DNA of 64,000 bases from Blastomussa wellsi (lineage: Eukaryota; Cnidaria; Anthozoa; Scleractinia; Plerogyridae). The DNA lies in the NCBI GenBank assembly GCA_947652115.1, contig OX393570.1:4685259-4749258 (forward strand), in the 5' to 3' direction. The notes under the pieces are model-generated. The model did no database searches. It worked only from the letters and a program-made list of their open reading frames with translations, and had not been told where the DNA came from. Each line of letters begins with the position of its first letter. Position 1 is the first letter of the stretch. This document shows positions 47,301 to 62,300 of the stretch, one piece after another. The translations under genes and the position numbers were made by a program.

Positions 47301-50300
47301 GAAAAATTTATCTGTTCCTTAAATTTTTTCAGCACATGATCTATAAATTTTTCCCTGCCGGCGCCAGCAATTAGAACAAACAACAAACGAGCGAAAATGC
47401 GACTGAAAACCGTTGAAATCCAGTCTTCTCAACGAGACTCGAGCCTTCGTCGAGAAGTTTCTTCAGTCGCCTTTCCGAGTTTCAATCAGCCAGCGCAAAA
47501 AAAGTATTTTTTCAGTGACAACTCCAATGAAAAAACATGTACTGAAACATATTGCCAGCCAGCAACATTTGGGCTGGGCAACACATAAACTGAGAAACAG
47601 ACTCGTTGGGTGCCCCTGGACGTCCAAGCTGTTTTAAATACCTCGGCCGTATTCATTTTGGAGAGGGTGGTAACGTTGACGGCAATCCTCCTTTAAAGCT
47701 TCGCTCTGTTGAGACACAAACTAATACCCGATCCACACCAAAGCTTAAACACGTTTAAAAGCAGTATAGTTAAACACGGTTTAAAAATGTTTTTGTTCGT
47801 GAAAGTTACTAACTGATGATTGCTGACTTCAAATTTGGCACAATGAAAGAACACATTAGAACTTACTCGAATCCTATGTAAAATTCAGTCTTTCAGTCTT
47901 CTGTTGCTTATTTTCATTTTGTCTAACCTGGTTTAACTAAACAAGTTTTGTTGGTGTGAATGGCGTATACGTATTTTTCATTTAGTAGATAACCCTGAGC
48001 TTTCTCCAAGAGGCGAGAGATTTTTAACGATTGGTTCGGATGTTGAATCAACTGCTATACCCCACTGCACTACCCTGGACCTTCGCTTTTTTACTTCAAA
48101 TGCAAACTGCTGAAGCACAGCAAGCCTAAAAAAATAGGAGCTCCAAGATGCTCTATGGCCATCAGAAGGCCGCTTCTAATGCCATCATAATCAGTATTTA
48201 GATTAGTTAGATTTATTTAAGATTGCTCCTTGTAAACCTAGCTCGTTAATTCAGTCTTTTCTGAGGCTGCCAGAGAGTTGTAATAAACTACTTTACTTTA
48301 TCTTAATCCGACAATGATGCCAAGATTTAACTATTTCTTGTTACAGCTTGGTGTTGATCCTTCTAATTCAAGTATCAGACATCGTAGAGTTATCTCGGAT
48401 TTAGCTAAATGGGCTCGAAGAAACAACAAACATGATGAATCTGATCCATTGCAATTCGACGTAGCTTCCCTTATCCGTAGGTAAGTAACGTATTGAAATG
48501 CTCAGGTGAGTTCAAGTTGCGGTTTTATCGGGGTTTCAGTAACGAACTTTCTAAACACGACAAAGAAGGACAAAACCATATTATTTATCTGTTCCTTTTT
48601 GCCAGCACATGATCCATTATTTTTTCTCATCCAGCAACTATGATTACTATACAACCAACAACAAACGCGCGCGGAATTGGCACTGAAATCCGTTGAAATC
48701 TAATCTAATTCGGCCAGTGCGTCAGTTGTTTTGTTTTCTCATAAGAGACGACTGGGGTCGAGTCAGGACGGGCAGTTTGATTTTTAAACCAACCACAGTC
48801 TGTCGATGGTCACATAAGTAGTTGTAGCTAACACCTTGTATGAGCCGATATTCCGCAGCAAGACCACGTTAAGACGAACCCGGTGTAAGACGTCTGATAT
48901 TTGGTTTAGATCCGCAGAATGCGTAGCCTGCGTGCTGTAGTCTACTATTTGCGCAGGCTACAGAATGCGGCAGTCTTGACGGTTGTGGATTCGACGGCAG
49001 ACGCGCGACGCTTCCGAACAGTGTTGGTTGCCTAGCAACATTTGATCGACTTGGCGCCTACGAACTTTTCATTTTCTGTCACCCTTTAATAGTTGTATGC
49101 GTACATTGACACTAAATGCTATATCCACGATGTGCTTTTTTCGTGTTATTTGCAAAATTACTGAGTAATCCAAATGAACACAAATTTCTTAGGCAGAAAA
49201 TAAGTTGATACAAGCAGTCAATATAAGTTTTGACTAATCATTTATTACTATTTTCACTTTTATCTTTAAAGTGGATCAAATAATGGTAAGTTGAAGCATT
49301 TCTCTCATCTTTATTATTTCAGATCAATCAATTGATTTCCAATTTATGAATTACCCAAAAACTAATAAGTTTTTTTTTGTTTCTGCTATTTTTTGCGTAA
49401 TTTCAGGTTTAGCAGTGTTTAAAGGAATTTGCCATAGGGACAATATTGTCAGCGTGGTGGGAGAAAACGGTCTCCAGACTGCTTATACCATCGCACATGA
49501 AATAGCGCACAAGTAAGTAAACGCCGAGACTGCTATATGAAAGAGACGGATTTCTGATCTCAACCCAATATTTTTAACCATCAAGGCCTTATTTAGGCTA
49601 GTACACTGTAAATGTAAGTTTTATTTATTTTAAGTATTTTGGCCAACAGTGTTAGCCATCAAGGTGTTTGTATTTTAAGGCGGGGATAAACCTGAATGCC
49701 TTCGTTCCGTCGGCATTTAAAATGGGTTTAATGCAAATACGTCGTTTTGCGTTTCAAGGAATGCCAACACCCGTAGCTCAAAACACCAATCAATGTTTTG
49801 TACATTTTTGGATAATTTTTGGGTTTATGATGATAATGATAATGATAACAATGATGATGCGTTTTGAGATAATATATGTAGATGAATAATTGTTTTTATG
49901 CCAAACTAATTTCGTTTATAAATTTGCCTTTTTCACAGCCTCGGTGTAGGTCATGATTCTCAAGGAAACAATTGCTCTAATTTTGTCAATCTTATGTCTA
50001 CGGTCCTACAAGGAGGGGTTGGGTCGGTGGAATGGTCATCGTGCAGCATGGCGAGAATTCAAAACTTTCTAATGTAAGATTTTAGTCGCAATAGACCCTA
50101 TGCAATTAATTGATTATTTTGTCTTAAAGATTTTAAGTCAAAGTAAATCAATGTATGGAGTTTTGAAGCCCTACTTCAAACTACTGGAAAGTTACAGGAA
50201 CATTTATATTAGCAAAAACAATAATCAATTGTTCTTAAACAATGCAAAAAATGCAACATTTTTTAAGTTGTCTAATCAAGACAAAACGTAAGCACATTTT

Positions 50301-53300
50301 CCGTTAGGAAATTCCGTTTGGGAATTTTGGTCTACCTTTCAAGAAATCCCGTTTTCGCGAGAAAATTTCCGTTCGGGGCGACAAAATTAGTCTTTCCATT
50401 TACATACCATCCGAAATTTCCGGATTTTTTAGGTAAATGGTAAAAAACAAACTCTTTTAACATGACTGGTACGCATTTCGTTTAAGGAGCATCGATTCGG
50501 TATGTTTGGATGACGCTCCTTCTTCAACCCGCCCCAAGCCTCCTTCTTCATTCTACACCAAGCTCCCGGGTGAACTTGTTGACGCGGATGCGCAGTGCCG
50601 ATACCAGAATGGGCCTGGATTCAAAAGATGTCCTCAAAGAGCGGTAGGAATGGATATTTGTTGGAGGAAATCAGGGAATATGTTGATACAGCTCTGTAAT
50701 TATAGGAAGCTTGAAACTTTTCAGACGGAACTGAATACAAATATCAACAATGAAAGGAAAAAAATTATAATATTCATTTTTTTATTATTGTTATTTTCGC
50801 GTACAACTTGATTCTCTTAATCATCTAGATAAATTTCAATCTATTCTGAAATTGAGAAGTCATAATTTTTAAACTTTTACTTCCGGTATTTTATGGACGC
50901 CATTAATTTGGCTTGTTGCAAGGCTTGGTTGCGATTTGGAGTTCAAAGTGACGTCAAAGGCTCGATTAGAGGCGTGCATGCATCACCTGTTGTTGAACCA
51001 AATTTACTTTTCTTGAATCGAAAATAAATTCAAAAAACAGTACCAATGGACCCTAGACCTAAAACAATAGAGCTGCGTGCTATTAAGATCCAATGAAATT
51101 AGAAGTTCTAGAGAGCTGCGAACTTTTCCCATTTAAAATGGGTTTAAAGCAATATCACGTGAGCGTTTCAAGAAATGTCAAAAACAATAGCTCAAACACC
51201 AATCAATTTTTCGTGGTGCTTTGTAAATTTTTGGATGATTTTTGGGTATATTTGGGAGGAGGGTGTTTTTCTTAAAGGAGAAGGAAAATTTGGAGAAATA
51301 AGAAATAGAGAAGATTTAATGTAGTTTTAAAATTAGAATTTGAGGTTTAAAATTAGAATATGCACACCCAAACAGTCCCCCTACCAAGCTGGGGTGCTCT
51401 TGGGTAGGGGTCAATTTCTTTTATACCTTCCCTAAACCTCTCAAATTTCATTCAAATTCAGGTATACCCCCGCCTTAATGGGGTGCGGCCGAATTTTAAT
51501 AGTGTGGCCGTATTAACTTTCATAGCTGGCTTACTTACACCTCTAAGCAACTAGCATCGAAATGCATATACATTTTCAATTAGTGAAACTTCCCTGGGGG
51601 GTACTTGACCCATGTTTGGGTATAGGGGTTGAGGACCAAAATAACCTCAAACATATACTCTGTTTAAGCGCTATAGCGCTAATATCTAGTCCTGAAAATG
51701 ATCTAATGTTGACTGATGACCGGCTAAATAAATACTGATGAACGTTTCTGATTTCGGACATGCTTAAAACTCGACGAAAGTCTTGAAGCCATACCCTGTA
51801 CAGGACGACTCCTCAATATATTCATACCCTGTTTAGGACAGCCTCGCTTGAATTATATCCCTTTGCAGGACTGAAGGGTCAAAAACCCTACCCTATCAAG
51901 CGGCACGTCCCCGTATATCCCATATAAGGGAGTATCCCCCCCCCCCTTCAATCGCTATAAAGAGTATTATCGTGTAAGGATGAAATAACTGGATTCTATT
52001 TTTTTTTATTCCAGAGTAGTTGCGGTACTCTTTCCTGTACACCAGATGGCTTCCGATGTTCGTCTATTGAAGCAAGAGTTCTTGATGGCACAGCATGTGG
52101 AGCCCGCAGCGTAAGTCTTCAAAATCTAACCTGGGATGGATTAATTAGAATCCGTTATGTCGGAAAATCTATTTTGGAGTTGTGGGGCTGATCACACTTA
52201 TATTATTTTTATATTTATTTTCTATTTTTGTGTGTATCGTTCTTATCTATAGTTTAGAATTTTGAATTATTTAAAGTAATTTGTGGAACAAGATTTTTGA
52301 AGCACAAAATTAATTTTTAGTATATGGTATTTTTTTAAGCACAACTCTTGTGCTGTAATTAATTGTGGTAATTATTCACTTAAAAGATAAATCTTATGCA
52401 ATTTTACCGTATTTTTTAAGCCTAATTTTAGTATTGTAACTCGATGAAGGTTAGCTTTAGTTATTTACTGTTAGCCTAGCTTATAAAATAAATACTTTAC
52501 TTACTTACTTGCCACGCTTGTGAAACTCACTTCGCCAATGAGAAGACAATGAGAAGACGTATGCATTGGCTAACTCCTGAGGAAACATAAGCGACTTCCT
52601 GCTGCAAATTAGAGCTCAAGAAAAGCTCATTCAAATAGTATCTTTTGAGATCTTTTGCTTTATTTTATTTTGAGATCTTTTTTCTTTATTTTCCTAAGTG
52701 GTGTATTAAAGGCCACTGTGTCGATAATGGCTCGCCTTTGATCAATGGCGGCTGGAGCACGTGGTCTGACGCGTACTCCGCATGCTCTCAATCATGTGAG
52801 GGAGGAGTTCGCTACCGAGAAAGAACATGCACTAATCCACCGTAAGTAAATTAAACTTATTTGAAATGTAGTTTTAACTAACTCTATAGCTAGGATGGGT
52901 AGGAACGAAATCGACGCCTGTCGGAAGAAGAGAACAGTCTGTGTGAGTCTCCGGATCAAGTGGTGCGGGTTCGAGCCCTGGCCGAGGCACTGCGTTGTGT
53001 TCTAAATGGGAAAGACACTGAATTCTCATAGCGCCCTCTACCTAGGAGTATTAATGGGTACCAGTGAATTTACTGCTGGGGGTAACCCTGCGATGGACTA
53101 GCATCCAATCCAGGGGAGAGTAGAAATACTTACAGACACTCAATGCTCTAGAAACCGACTTCCTATTGTGTCCCAAAACAACCCTAGTCAATCTCAAAAA
53201 GTCACATAAAAATCAGTGAGGTGAGAAAATGTATGTAGACGTCAATACACTGGAAAAAAACACAAGAGAGAATAAGAGATGATTGCTTCTGGTTTCACTC

Positions 53301-56300
53301 CTGACTAATTGAGAAAGTGGGGTGACCAATAACTAAGCTATTAACTTTGTTTGTGTTTCTTTATCGCCAGACCACAAAACGAAGGTGATAACTGTGAGGG
53401 GCCATCGAAAGCTTTCTGGGAAACATGCAACACTGATGTAAGACCACCGATATTGTCCTGTTGCAATGGGCCCTTTTATTTTATGATAAGTTTAATAATC
53501 ATAACTATAACAACATTCTCGAATCTGATTGGTTCTTAGCACGCCCTATTTTTGACCAAATCGGAGCGCGCGCAGCTTAAGTGTCCAGTAACAAGGTTTT
53601 TGTGCTACGCATGACCGCACTCTTTCTTTGGTTCCTCGATACGACTGAAACTCCTTGATATCGACAACAGGTTCTGCTTTGCGGAAGTTTTTCTCGAATT
53701 TTGTTATAGTTATGATTAATTGGTAACAGGGATTTGTGCCGTCCAATTCTTTCTGTAATCATACTCGTGATTAATCAAATCGGAATCCCGCTGCGCGGTC
53801 GTCCGATTTTGTCAATCATCCGTATGATTACAGACCGAATTGGACTCCACTTAGTCCTATTACCATTACTTATTTATTAATGTTTTTTCTCTGTCTATTT
53901 CAGGTGCTGTGTGATCCATCTGAACCATCTTTTCGTGACCAACAATGCAAGCAAATAAGTTCCAACCACGCAGTCCACTATCCTGCAAGTACGAAATGAA
54001 TTAAGTCTTATTCGAGCTTTTAATTAGTTGATGCAAATCATTAGCTAGTAATAGAGCAGAAAAGCCAGGGACGTAACAAGTAAGAGGCGAGACGTGGTAG
54101 CTGCCTCGTCTAGATTCTATCCAGCTTTTGTTAAAGTACTTTTAGTTGGAAAATAGTTTCCAGAAAGCAATTGTCGCACTAACCCATAAAACCGGCACCA
54201 GAAGAAAAAAATATAACGAAGCGATTTGTCCATGTTATCAGCGTGCCCCACTGGATTAAGGAGCGCGCTTACGAATACTGAATTTGATTGCGCGGTTGTA
54301 AATTAAACTAGTTTACGTAAAGAAGCCTTCGCGTGAATATACCATGTATAAAATACGAGTCCTCTTGCATGTTGTTCATGTCTTCTAGATAAAAATCCTT
54401 GTAAACTCTTCTGTCGACTTGGAGGCTACTATAAAGTCTATGGAGACGTGATCGACGGGACCCGGTGCAGCACGGATCGCTCTGTTTATGATGTCTGCAT
54501 ACGGGGAAAGTGTCAGGTATTGAATATTTCCGGCCTTCCTTTGTTGCGATTTGGCAACAGTTGCAATTGATCGATCCATTCAATTAGACTTGAATAGATG
54601 GGTAACCATTTGGAGCGCATCAGTAACTAATTTATACATTCAGTGACTAGATCGATATTAAACGAACGTTTAATATAGTTCTTAACGAGCTTTCATCGAG
54701 CCCAGCTAGGATTCATACAGAAAGCCGTCAGCAAGAGCTTTGGAGAGGCTTTTAAACATAGGAAAAATTGTTTCCATGTTTCCACGTCTCACCCATACAC
54801 CTCAGTTATAAAAATAACGAAAATAAAAAAATAAAATAAATAAATCGACTTTATTTAACGAGGGTAGTATACAATAGTCTTTCGGCTAACAAACCTGTGG
54901 CCCTCTGTTTCCTGTTCGAATTATTGGAATTTAGAAGTGTCCAGGGGCGTATCGGGCGAGTTTTTTAACTGACACGTTCAAATGTAAAGCGGTGCATTTT
55001 TGTACGAAGTTGTTTTCTGCAGTGACGTAGTGATCTCTGAACCAATTAAAAGTGTAAATAACATAAATCAGACGATAAAAACGCAGCTTTTATATATATG
55101 CAAGCGTTCGTACTTTATTCAGGGTTTTCTTGTTCTAGGCTGTCGGTTGTGATCATGGACTAAATTCTGGAAAGGTAAAGGACAGATGTGGAATTTGCGA
55201 TGGGAATGGAGAGTCGTGTACTTTTGTGCAATCCAGCTACACGAAGGACTATATGACGTGTAAGGTTTTATAAGGGTAAAAACTAGTAAATTGGACGTGC
55301 TTTATAATATTTTTGAAGGGAATTCTGTACATATCACTAAAGAAATTAATTGACCTAAATAAACGTTGGTGAGGAGAAAACAACACGGCTACGAGACATT
55401 GTGCACGCGGTTATAGCAAGAGAAAACCTGTTATAGTAGAGGTACTACGAGACAATACGCTAATACTGTTATTAGCGTTAGGGTTAGGGTTGGTGGGGAA
55501 AACAGCTTACGAGAGCTGCTACACTACCGAAAACAACACGCGTACGGCCACGAAACATTCCGCACGCGGTTATAGCAGGGAAATAAGCTGTTATAGTACT
55601 GCGAAACAGAACGCTTATACTGTACACGCAAAAAAATAAAACAAAATAAAAGAAAGGGGGGTTGGGTCGAGTGGCTGATATCTAATTCGTTTGCCAAAGG
55701 GCGCCCAAATAGAAAAGTATAGACTTCATGCCAAGATCCCCTGAAAAACTAAGCTCTTTTAAAACTCAGGTTTCTGTAGCATAAGACAACCTGGAGTCTT
55801 TCTACTCCTTCTGTGTTAATACTGCAGAGAGACAGCGTAAATCCCGGGCCAACCGAGGATGGGAGTTGGTGGCGTACAAACTGTCACTCTCGTTTTTAAA
55901 GCTTTCATGCCCTTTCATCGACTTTGAACATGCTCATTTTCTTATTTAATATGAGAATCAGTGAGACTTGGTCCGAGTCAATGGTAATCAATGAGAGTTG
56001 AAGAAAACTCTCATGAGAGTCAAGACACTTGACCCGTGTAGCAAAGTTTTTAGCTCAAAAAGGCAGGGGACACAATGACCCCGGTCAAAGCGTAAACGTA
56101 GCATTTCCTTAATTAAGTTTTATTTTTATTATTTATTTTATTATTATATTTTATTATTTTTATTTTGTTTTACAGATTACGCTCCTCCTGACACCATTGT
56201 TACTCTACCTGTGAATACTTCCAATGCTGTATTCCAACAAAGAAATATAAAGCAGTACAATATTATTGGTAAGAATTTCATAAATCCCTTCAGTGCTGGA

Positions 56301-59300
56301 ACAAATTGCGTTGAGAAAAAAATGATAAAGATGAATTTCCATCACGTTAATCACCAGATTGTACTTAAGAAATAGAAAACATGTACCGTGTTTCTATCGA
56401 GTTATGGAAACACGAGTGGAAGTTTGGGAGAACGAGTACGGCTCGTGTTCCCACAGCTTTTTCGAGTTCTCCCAAACTTTCACGAGTGTTTCTATAATTC
56501 GATAGAAACACGAAGTATATGTTTTCTATTTCTTTTAGAAAACACCGCGACGAGAAAAAGGAAAACAACTTGTTAACTTTGATTATCAAAATGTAAATTC
56601 TCTTTAATCGCGCCATCATTACGTCAACAGCTCGTGCTGTGTCTCCATCGAGTTATAGAAACACGATAGCGCGACATTGGGATTAAAACATTAGAGCGGT
56701 TTTCACTCCAGTGTCAAAAGTAATTCTGAATTTCCCTTGGGTTTGCATTGCTCCGCTTAGTGATTGGTTTAAAAAACTCGCGTTACTTATTCAACCAATC
56801 GGGAGCAAAACCAAAACCAATCGAGACTCGTGCGCTCACGTTTTCCCGCGCTTTCTACCAGCTTCGTGTAATTACTTCGAGTTTTGATTGGAACACTGAA
56901 TTGTCTCCGTCCTTTCTGATTGGCCAAAGTAATTACTCTGGCTTGGTTTTACGACCCTCAGTTGAAACTCGCTCTAGCTATTAATTGTAAAACGTTGGCT
57001 TTAAACTAAAGTTTTGATCATAAACTTTTCTAAAGCAACAGCAACGACGTATTTAGAACACTGCTTTTGATTCTTTTGTTCCCAGGTATTCAGGATGAAA
57101 ACGGAAAGTATTTGATTCCAATTCCAACATGGACAAGGAAGGTCATCCACAAAGCTGGCACAAAGATAGTATACATCAATGGTTACGACTCCCCTGACCG
57201 CCTTGAAATTGAAGGGCCAACCAACATGATTCTTAAAATAGTGGTAGGTAATAGAGTGGTTATGAGATTTACTGAGATATTCTGAAAGTGCATGATAAAG
57301 AATACCCAAAAATCAGCATCTTATTTCAATTTGAGGGTGCGATATTGGCTCTTTAAGTGACTCCACACAAATCCTTGTAATTTTGTCTTGTTCTAAACCG
57401 TTTTTTTTTTCACTGTACATTATTTCCCCAGTATGTGCACTTGCAGAAGCCGAACGTTGCAGTTGACTATCATTATGCCATACAACTTGGATCAAACGAA
57501 ACTCCGGTACCACCAACATGTCACTGGGAAACAAGTGATTTCGATTGGACGGACTGTTCAACAGGTCTGTAAAACTCCATTTTAAAGTCTTGCCGTGATC
57601 GAGTCTTTTCACTTTTGTTTTAGTCGACCTACTTTTATTGATCGATAATTATGATATGTTAATTACTAAATCGTTAAGTCACATGTATAGGATGATTGTT
57701 GAACTTTCGCTAAATGGGGTTAGTCACCAGCTGGATATTTAAAATTATTACACGAGCGCGCGTTGGATGTGGGATGTTATATAATAACAAAATCAATTTG
57801 CGCGCTCTGATTGGTGAATCAGGTATGGTTTATTGTGTCGGTAAACCCATGGAAACATTTCTCGTCTTCTGAATTATCATATCATATTATTAATCATAAT
57901 CATATTATTACACGAAAAGTTTGTAAATCACTCGCCTGCGGCTCGTGATTTACAAACTTTTCTCGTGTTCTCCCAAACATCCCGCGTGGGTTATTACCCC
58001 TATAAACCCATAGAAAGTGTTGTCTATTGCCTATCCTGGCTTGGCTGCATTGAAAATAATTATGCTCGTGCTATTATCTGAACACTGTTCATCTATTCGG
58101 TGGTTCATGTTGTGTTATCGTGTTAAACAGGCCAACAGACAAGAGAGGCCCGTTGCGTGAGATCTGATGATTTGACCTCCGCTAGTGCTAGCTGCTGTGG
58201 TAAAGATTTGAAGCCGAACACGATAAAACTTTGCTATGGGTAAGTCCGGAAAGGACGAGTTCTGATGTATGATCGTAATCTTTTGCGTTGTTTTAATTTG
58301 TTTCTTAGCTAAGTTTGTTTTTTAATGTCTGATCTAGTCATCGCAATGTGAAGTGATGTGTGGTCTTTGGAGTATTCTACATTTGATGCATGCAATCGGA
58401 TTTTGGTAAATTTAAGAGGGTCACCGTTCACGCTGTGGCATCGTCCTAGAAAACGTTAAATTAAAGGCGCTACGTCACGATATTTTGAGTTATTTTTTGT
58501 TACGAACCTAATTACCTTTAAAACGTAGGAAACCTAAAACTAATAGTTTACCAAGGAAGAAAAAACGTTAAAGAGTTGATACTAAACCGAAAAGGAACAA
58601 TGATGGTTGTGGATGAAGAAGATTGAGACGGATTGAAAATGACGATTTTGAAAAATTGAGGCTAAATTTTTCAAAAGGAGCAAACCGTGACGTAGCTCAT
58701 TCGAGCATTTATGGCAAAACAACCTAACTTCTGTAACTTGGCAAATGTAGGAACCTTCAATGTCTGAGAAAAGTAAACAGATGTTCTGTAAAGAAAGCAG
58801 AACATAGAAACAAACCTTTCATCGTTGTTGTAACTGTTGTTGCAACTGTTATTGTAGTTGTGGTGTTGGTGGTGGTTGTGTTGTCCTTGTTATTGGGTTT
58901 TCACTATATAACACTAACCGCGTATTTCTACTTTTCTTTCTGCATAAACATTGGAACTTACAGATGGCACGTGTCTGGTTGGCAGTCTTGTACGAAGACG
59001 TGTGGGAAAGGCAGTCAATCGCGATCAGTTGTTTGTCGTACAAAGATTAACGATACTCACTACCAGATAGAACCAGATTCATTTTGTGACGCTACACCAA
59101 AACCAGATCTAGAAGAACTACGCTCCTGCAACGAAATTAACTGCCCTGGTCACTGGATAACCAATTGGTCTGAGGTATGAGATGTACCAATTAGAATTTT
59201 AAGTTTAAAATTATAATATGCACATCCTGCCATGCTGGGGTGCTCTTGGGTGGGGGACAACTGTCTGTGGGTGTTTTAAAACTTATTTTCTTCCTTTTAT

Positions 59301-62300
59301 ACCTTTTCCAAACCTCTCAAAATTTCATTCAAATTCTGGTATACCCCCGCCTTAAAGTTACATATGGGCAAAGTTTTAATTACCTGCTTTTAGAGCTATA
59401 CATAAGAAGGTTATACCAGCTGATGTACATTGATGTGGGAGGGACTATAACCTATGTTTGAATTACATAGGCGTACGGGCACCTTCGGACTTGGAGGGGC
59501 TGTAACCTGCCTACCCGAGAAAATTACACAATTACCGAATGCGTTAGCATTGAACAGGTATAAAACCGTCCAGAAATTGCAACTGCTGTTGCCCGAGTCC
59601 TGAGTGTTTTGCCCAAAAAAATGTCAAAAATTTTCCAAACTGGGGGGGTGGCTGTAGCCCCCCCCCCGGCCCCCCAGCTCGTACATCTATGTTGAATTAG
59701 CTATATTGTATACAGCTTTTTCAATTAACGTTTTCGGATCAAAGCTTCAAGCTACAGGTTCCGTTTTCCTTTCTTCAGACCACGCATTGGAGTCAAAGTA
59801 TTTTTAGCCACGCCGAATGTTGGAAAAATTTTCCAAACTGCAAGCCATGTAACAGAAAGAATGAAAGAGTTACAAGCCTGCGCCGAATAGTGATCTGACT
59901 TTTTACCATAACCGCAGAAATTTTCGCGCGCTCATTGGCTAATATTCGCGGTCGAAAAATTCATCGAAACACAAAAGAGAGAAAGCCTGGGTTCGAGGTT
60001 GTACAGGCGTTGAAAACATTCAAAAACAGCTTCAGTCGCTCAAACTGTTTACAGTCTTTGGTGCTGTTAGTTCTCATAAGCAACAAATTTCATCCAAAGG
60101 GACTCATTTAAACGGGAAATCATCAAATTCGTTTTAGCGGCCGCGGCGGCCTCGCGAGCTGCCCAAAATTTGACAATGAAATGAAGAAATTCGTGGTCGA
60201 TTAGAGGACGTAGTACAACAGGCACACGTCTATTTGTTAAATTCACTAAAAATTTGTACGTGACTATGTGTTTTCAAGGCAGTGGCAAACGAGGACACAT
60301 TGTTGCTCAAGACGTTTCCTTTCGCGTGCAAACGAGGAAACATTTCTGGCGGACACAAAATGTTTCTGAATAAAAGCAGAAACAATTTTTCACCGCAACA
60401 ATGTTACGCGCGAGGACAAACAGGGAAACATTTGTGTCCGCAACAGTTTGTCCGCCACTCTCGTGAGACCTTTCTCCGTAGCTTTTTGGCACTGCAGACC
60501 CTTGAGTTTGAAAAACTCTTCCAAATTTAACGTGGCGCGCTAAACAATACACCTTTTTTTCCGCATGAATAAAGATAGAAAGGAAATGTTCTCCACGTCG
60601 TTTATATCTCATTAGTATTCAGCGCGTGCAGCAACCCTCTACTTCAACCCAGAGTACCTTTCGGTCTTGTCTTGTTGCTTGAAGTTTTGATCCAACGACA
60701 TTAAATGAAATAGCTGTAAAACTAAAAGCGTTTAAGTAAAAGTAAATTTTAGGTAGATTTAAGAAACATTTTTAAATAGTTTAGTATTTTAGTTTGTGTC
60801 CCCAAAAAGTGCTGATTATCTTGAGCTCTAGATAGAGCGACTGGACGCTCTAATAAAATTTAAAAAACATTGAATTAATTCAGACTGGGTTTATCGAAAT
60901 GAATGGTTTGCCGTTTGGGTTTTACAGCTGCGTTGTTTACTTAAAAGCACAGTGGATTCCCGAACCTCTAAGAGAAATGAAAACAGATTTGAGGAACCGG
61001 ACGGTGGGGTTAAATTAGTGTCCGAGTGAGAGAATGGAAATGAATCAGTGTTGGTTCGGATCCCTTGCTAATCGCCTCCGCTTGGTGAATCATTGCTAAA
61101 TATACTGTTTAATTCCTTACACAGTGTCCTACTTTCTGCCTTCCCGGAAACCGATCAAGATACACCAAATGTTCAAGAACAACCGAACTGGGAGGAACCG
61201 AAGACGTTTCGGATATACAGTGTGGATATGAACCCAAGCCCCCATCAATTACTGAACAGTGCAATGATGACAACCCTTGTAAAAGTATGTAGACTGCGCA
61301 CATTTCAAACAACAACAAAAAAATCAACAATAACAACTTTAACTTGTATTTTTTTTTTGGGGGGGAGGGGTGGGGAAGTCGAGGGGGCTTATCTACGTCA
61401 TTTAGGTTAAGCGCAAATAAGGTATCTCGTTCATATGTCAAGCAATCCAAAACTCGATGCTCAAAACTAAACTTAACATGACAAGAATTTACCTAAAGCC
61501 TGTGATGAAAAACTAATATTGCGTAGCAAACATTCCAGCATTTTTCTTCCAGAAAACGAGATCGGCTGTTTCAAGACACCAAATGGCTTGTTCTCCGAGA
61601 CACTCGGTGACTTCACACATGAAGCGGATCCGGACCGAGCCCTAATGGAGTGCGGTGAGCTGGCTCACATGAAAGGCTACCAGGTGTTCGCTCTCGGTTT
61701 TGGAGGAATGTGTCTGTCAGGGCCTGATGCCCAGGACAATTATTATCGGGACGGGACACCTACCAGAAAAAACATGTGCAAACATGGGATCGGATTAGGG
61801 TCGCATAGTGTGGTTTATTCGCTCGGTAAGTCTTTCTATTTTAGATCCTTACACATGGTAGGTTTATAGGATGGTGTAAATAGAGAGCTATGTAAGGGCT
61901 TATTTGTCTTTTTATTGTTAAGGATGGAGAAAAGACTCTTTAAATTGCCCTAAGCAGCCACGCCTTTGTTATTGTTTACATGCGAGAGCTTCAGTATTAT
62001 ATTTTACGCAGACCGTGTCAAAACGGAAGAGATCACTGAGAAACTTGCTCAATAGGACCATTGTACGTTCCATGAGAAAGTGGAAACAATGCTTATGCAA
62101 ATTTTTGGGTACAAACAAAGAGTATTATGGTATTTTCCGAAGTGGCTTATGTAAGTCAAACGTTTCCAGTGACATAACTTGCAACAATGCAAAAAGTTAC
62201 GCTTCACCAGACAATTTCCATAATTTCAATGGCATCGAAAATGGTGGAGGCTGTCCTTCGATGTTCGTTAATTAGGTGCCAGGTTTCGTTTTGGTTTGAC

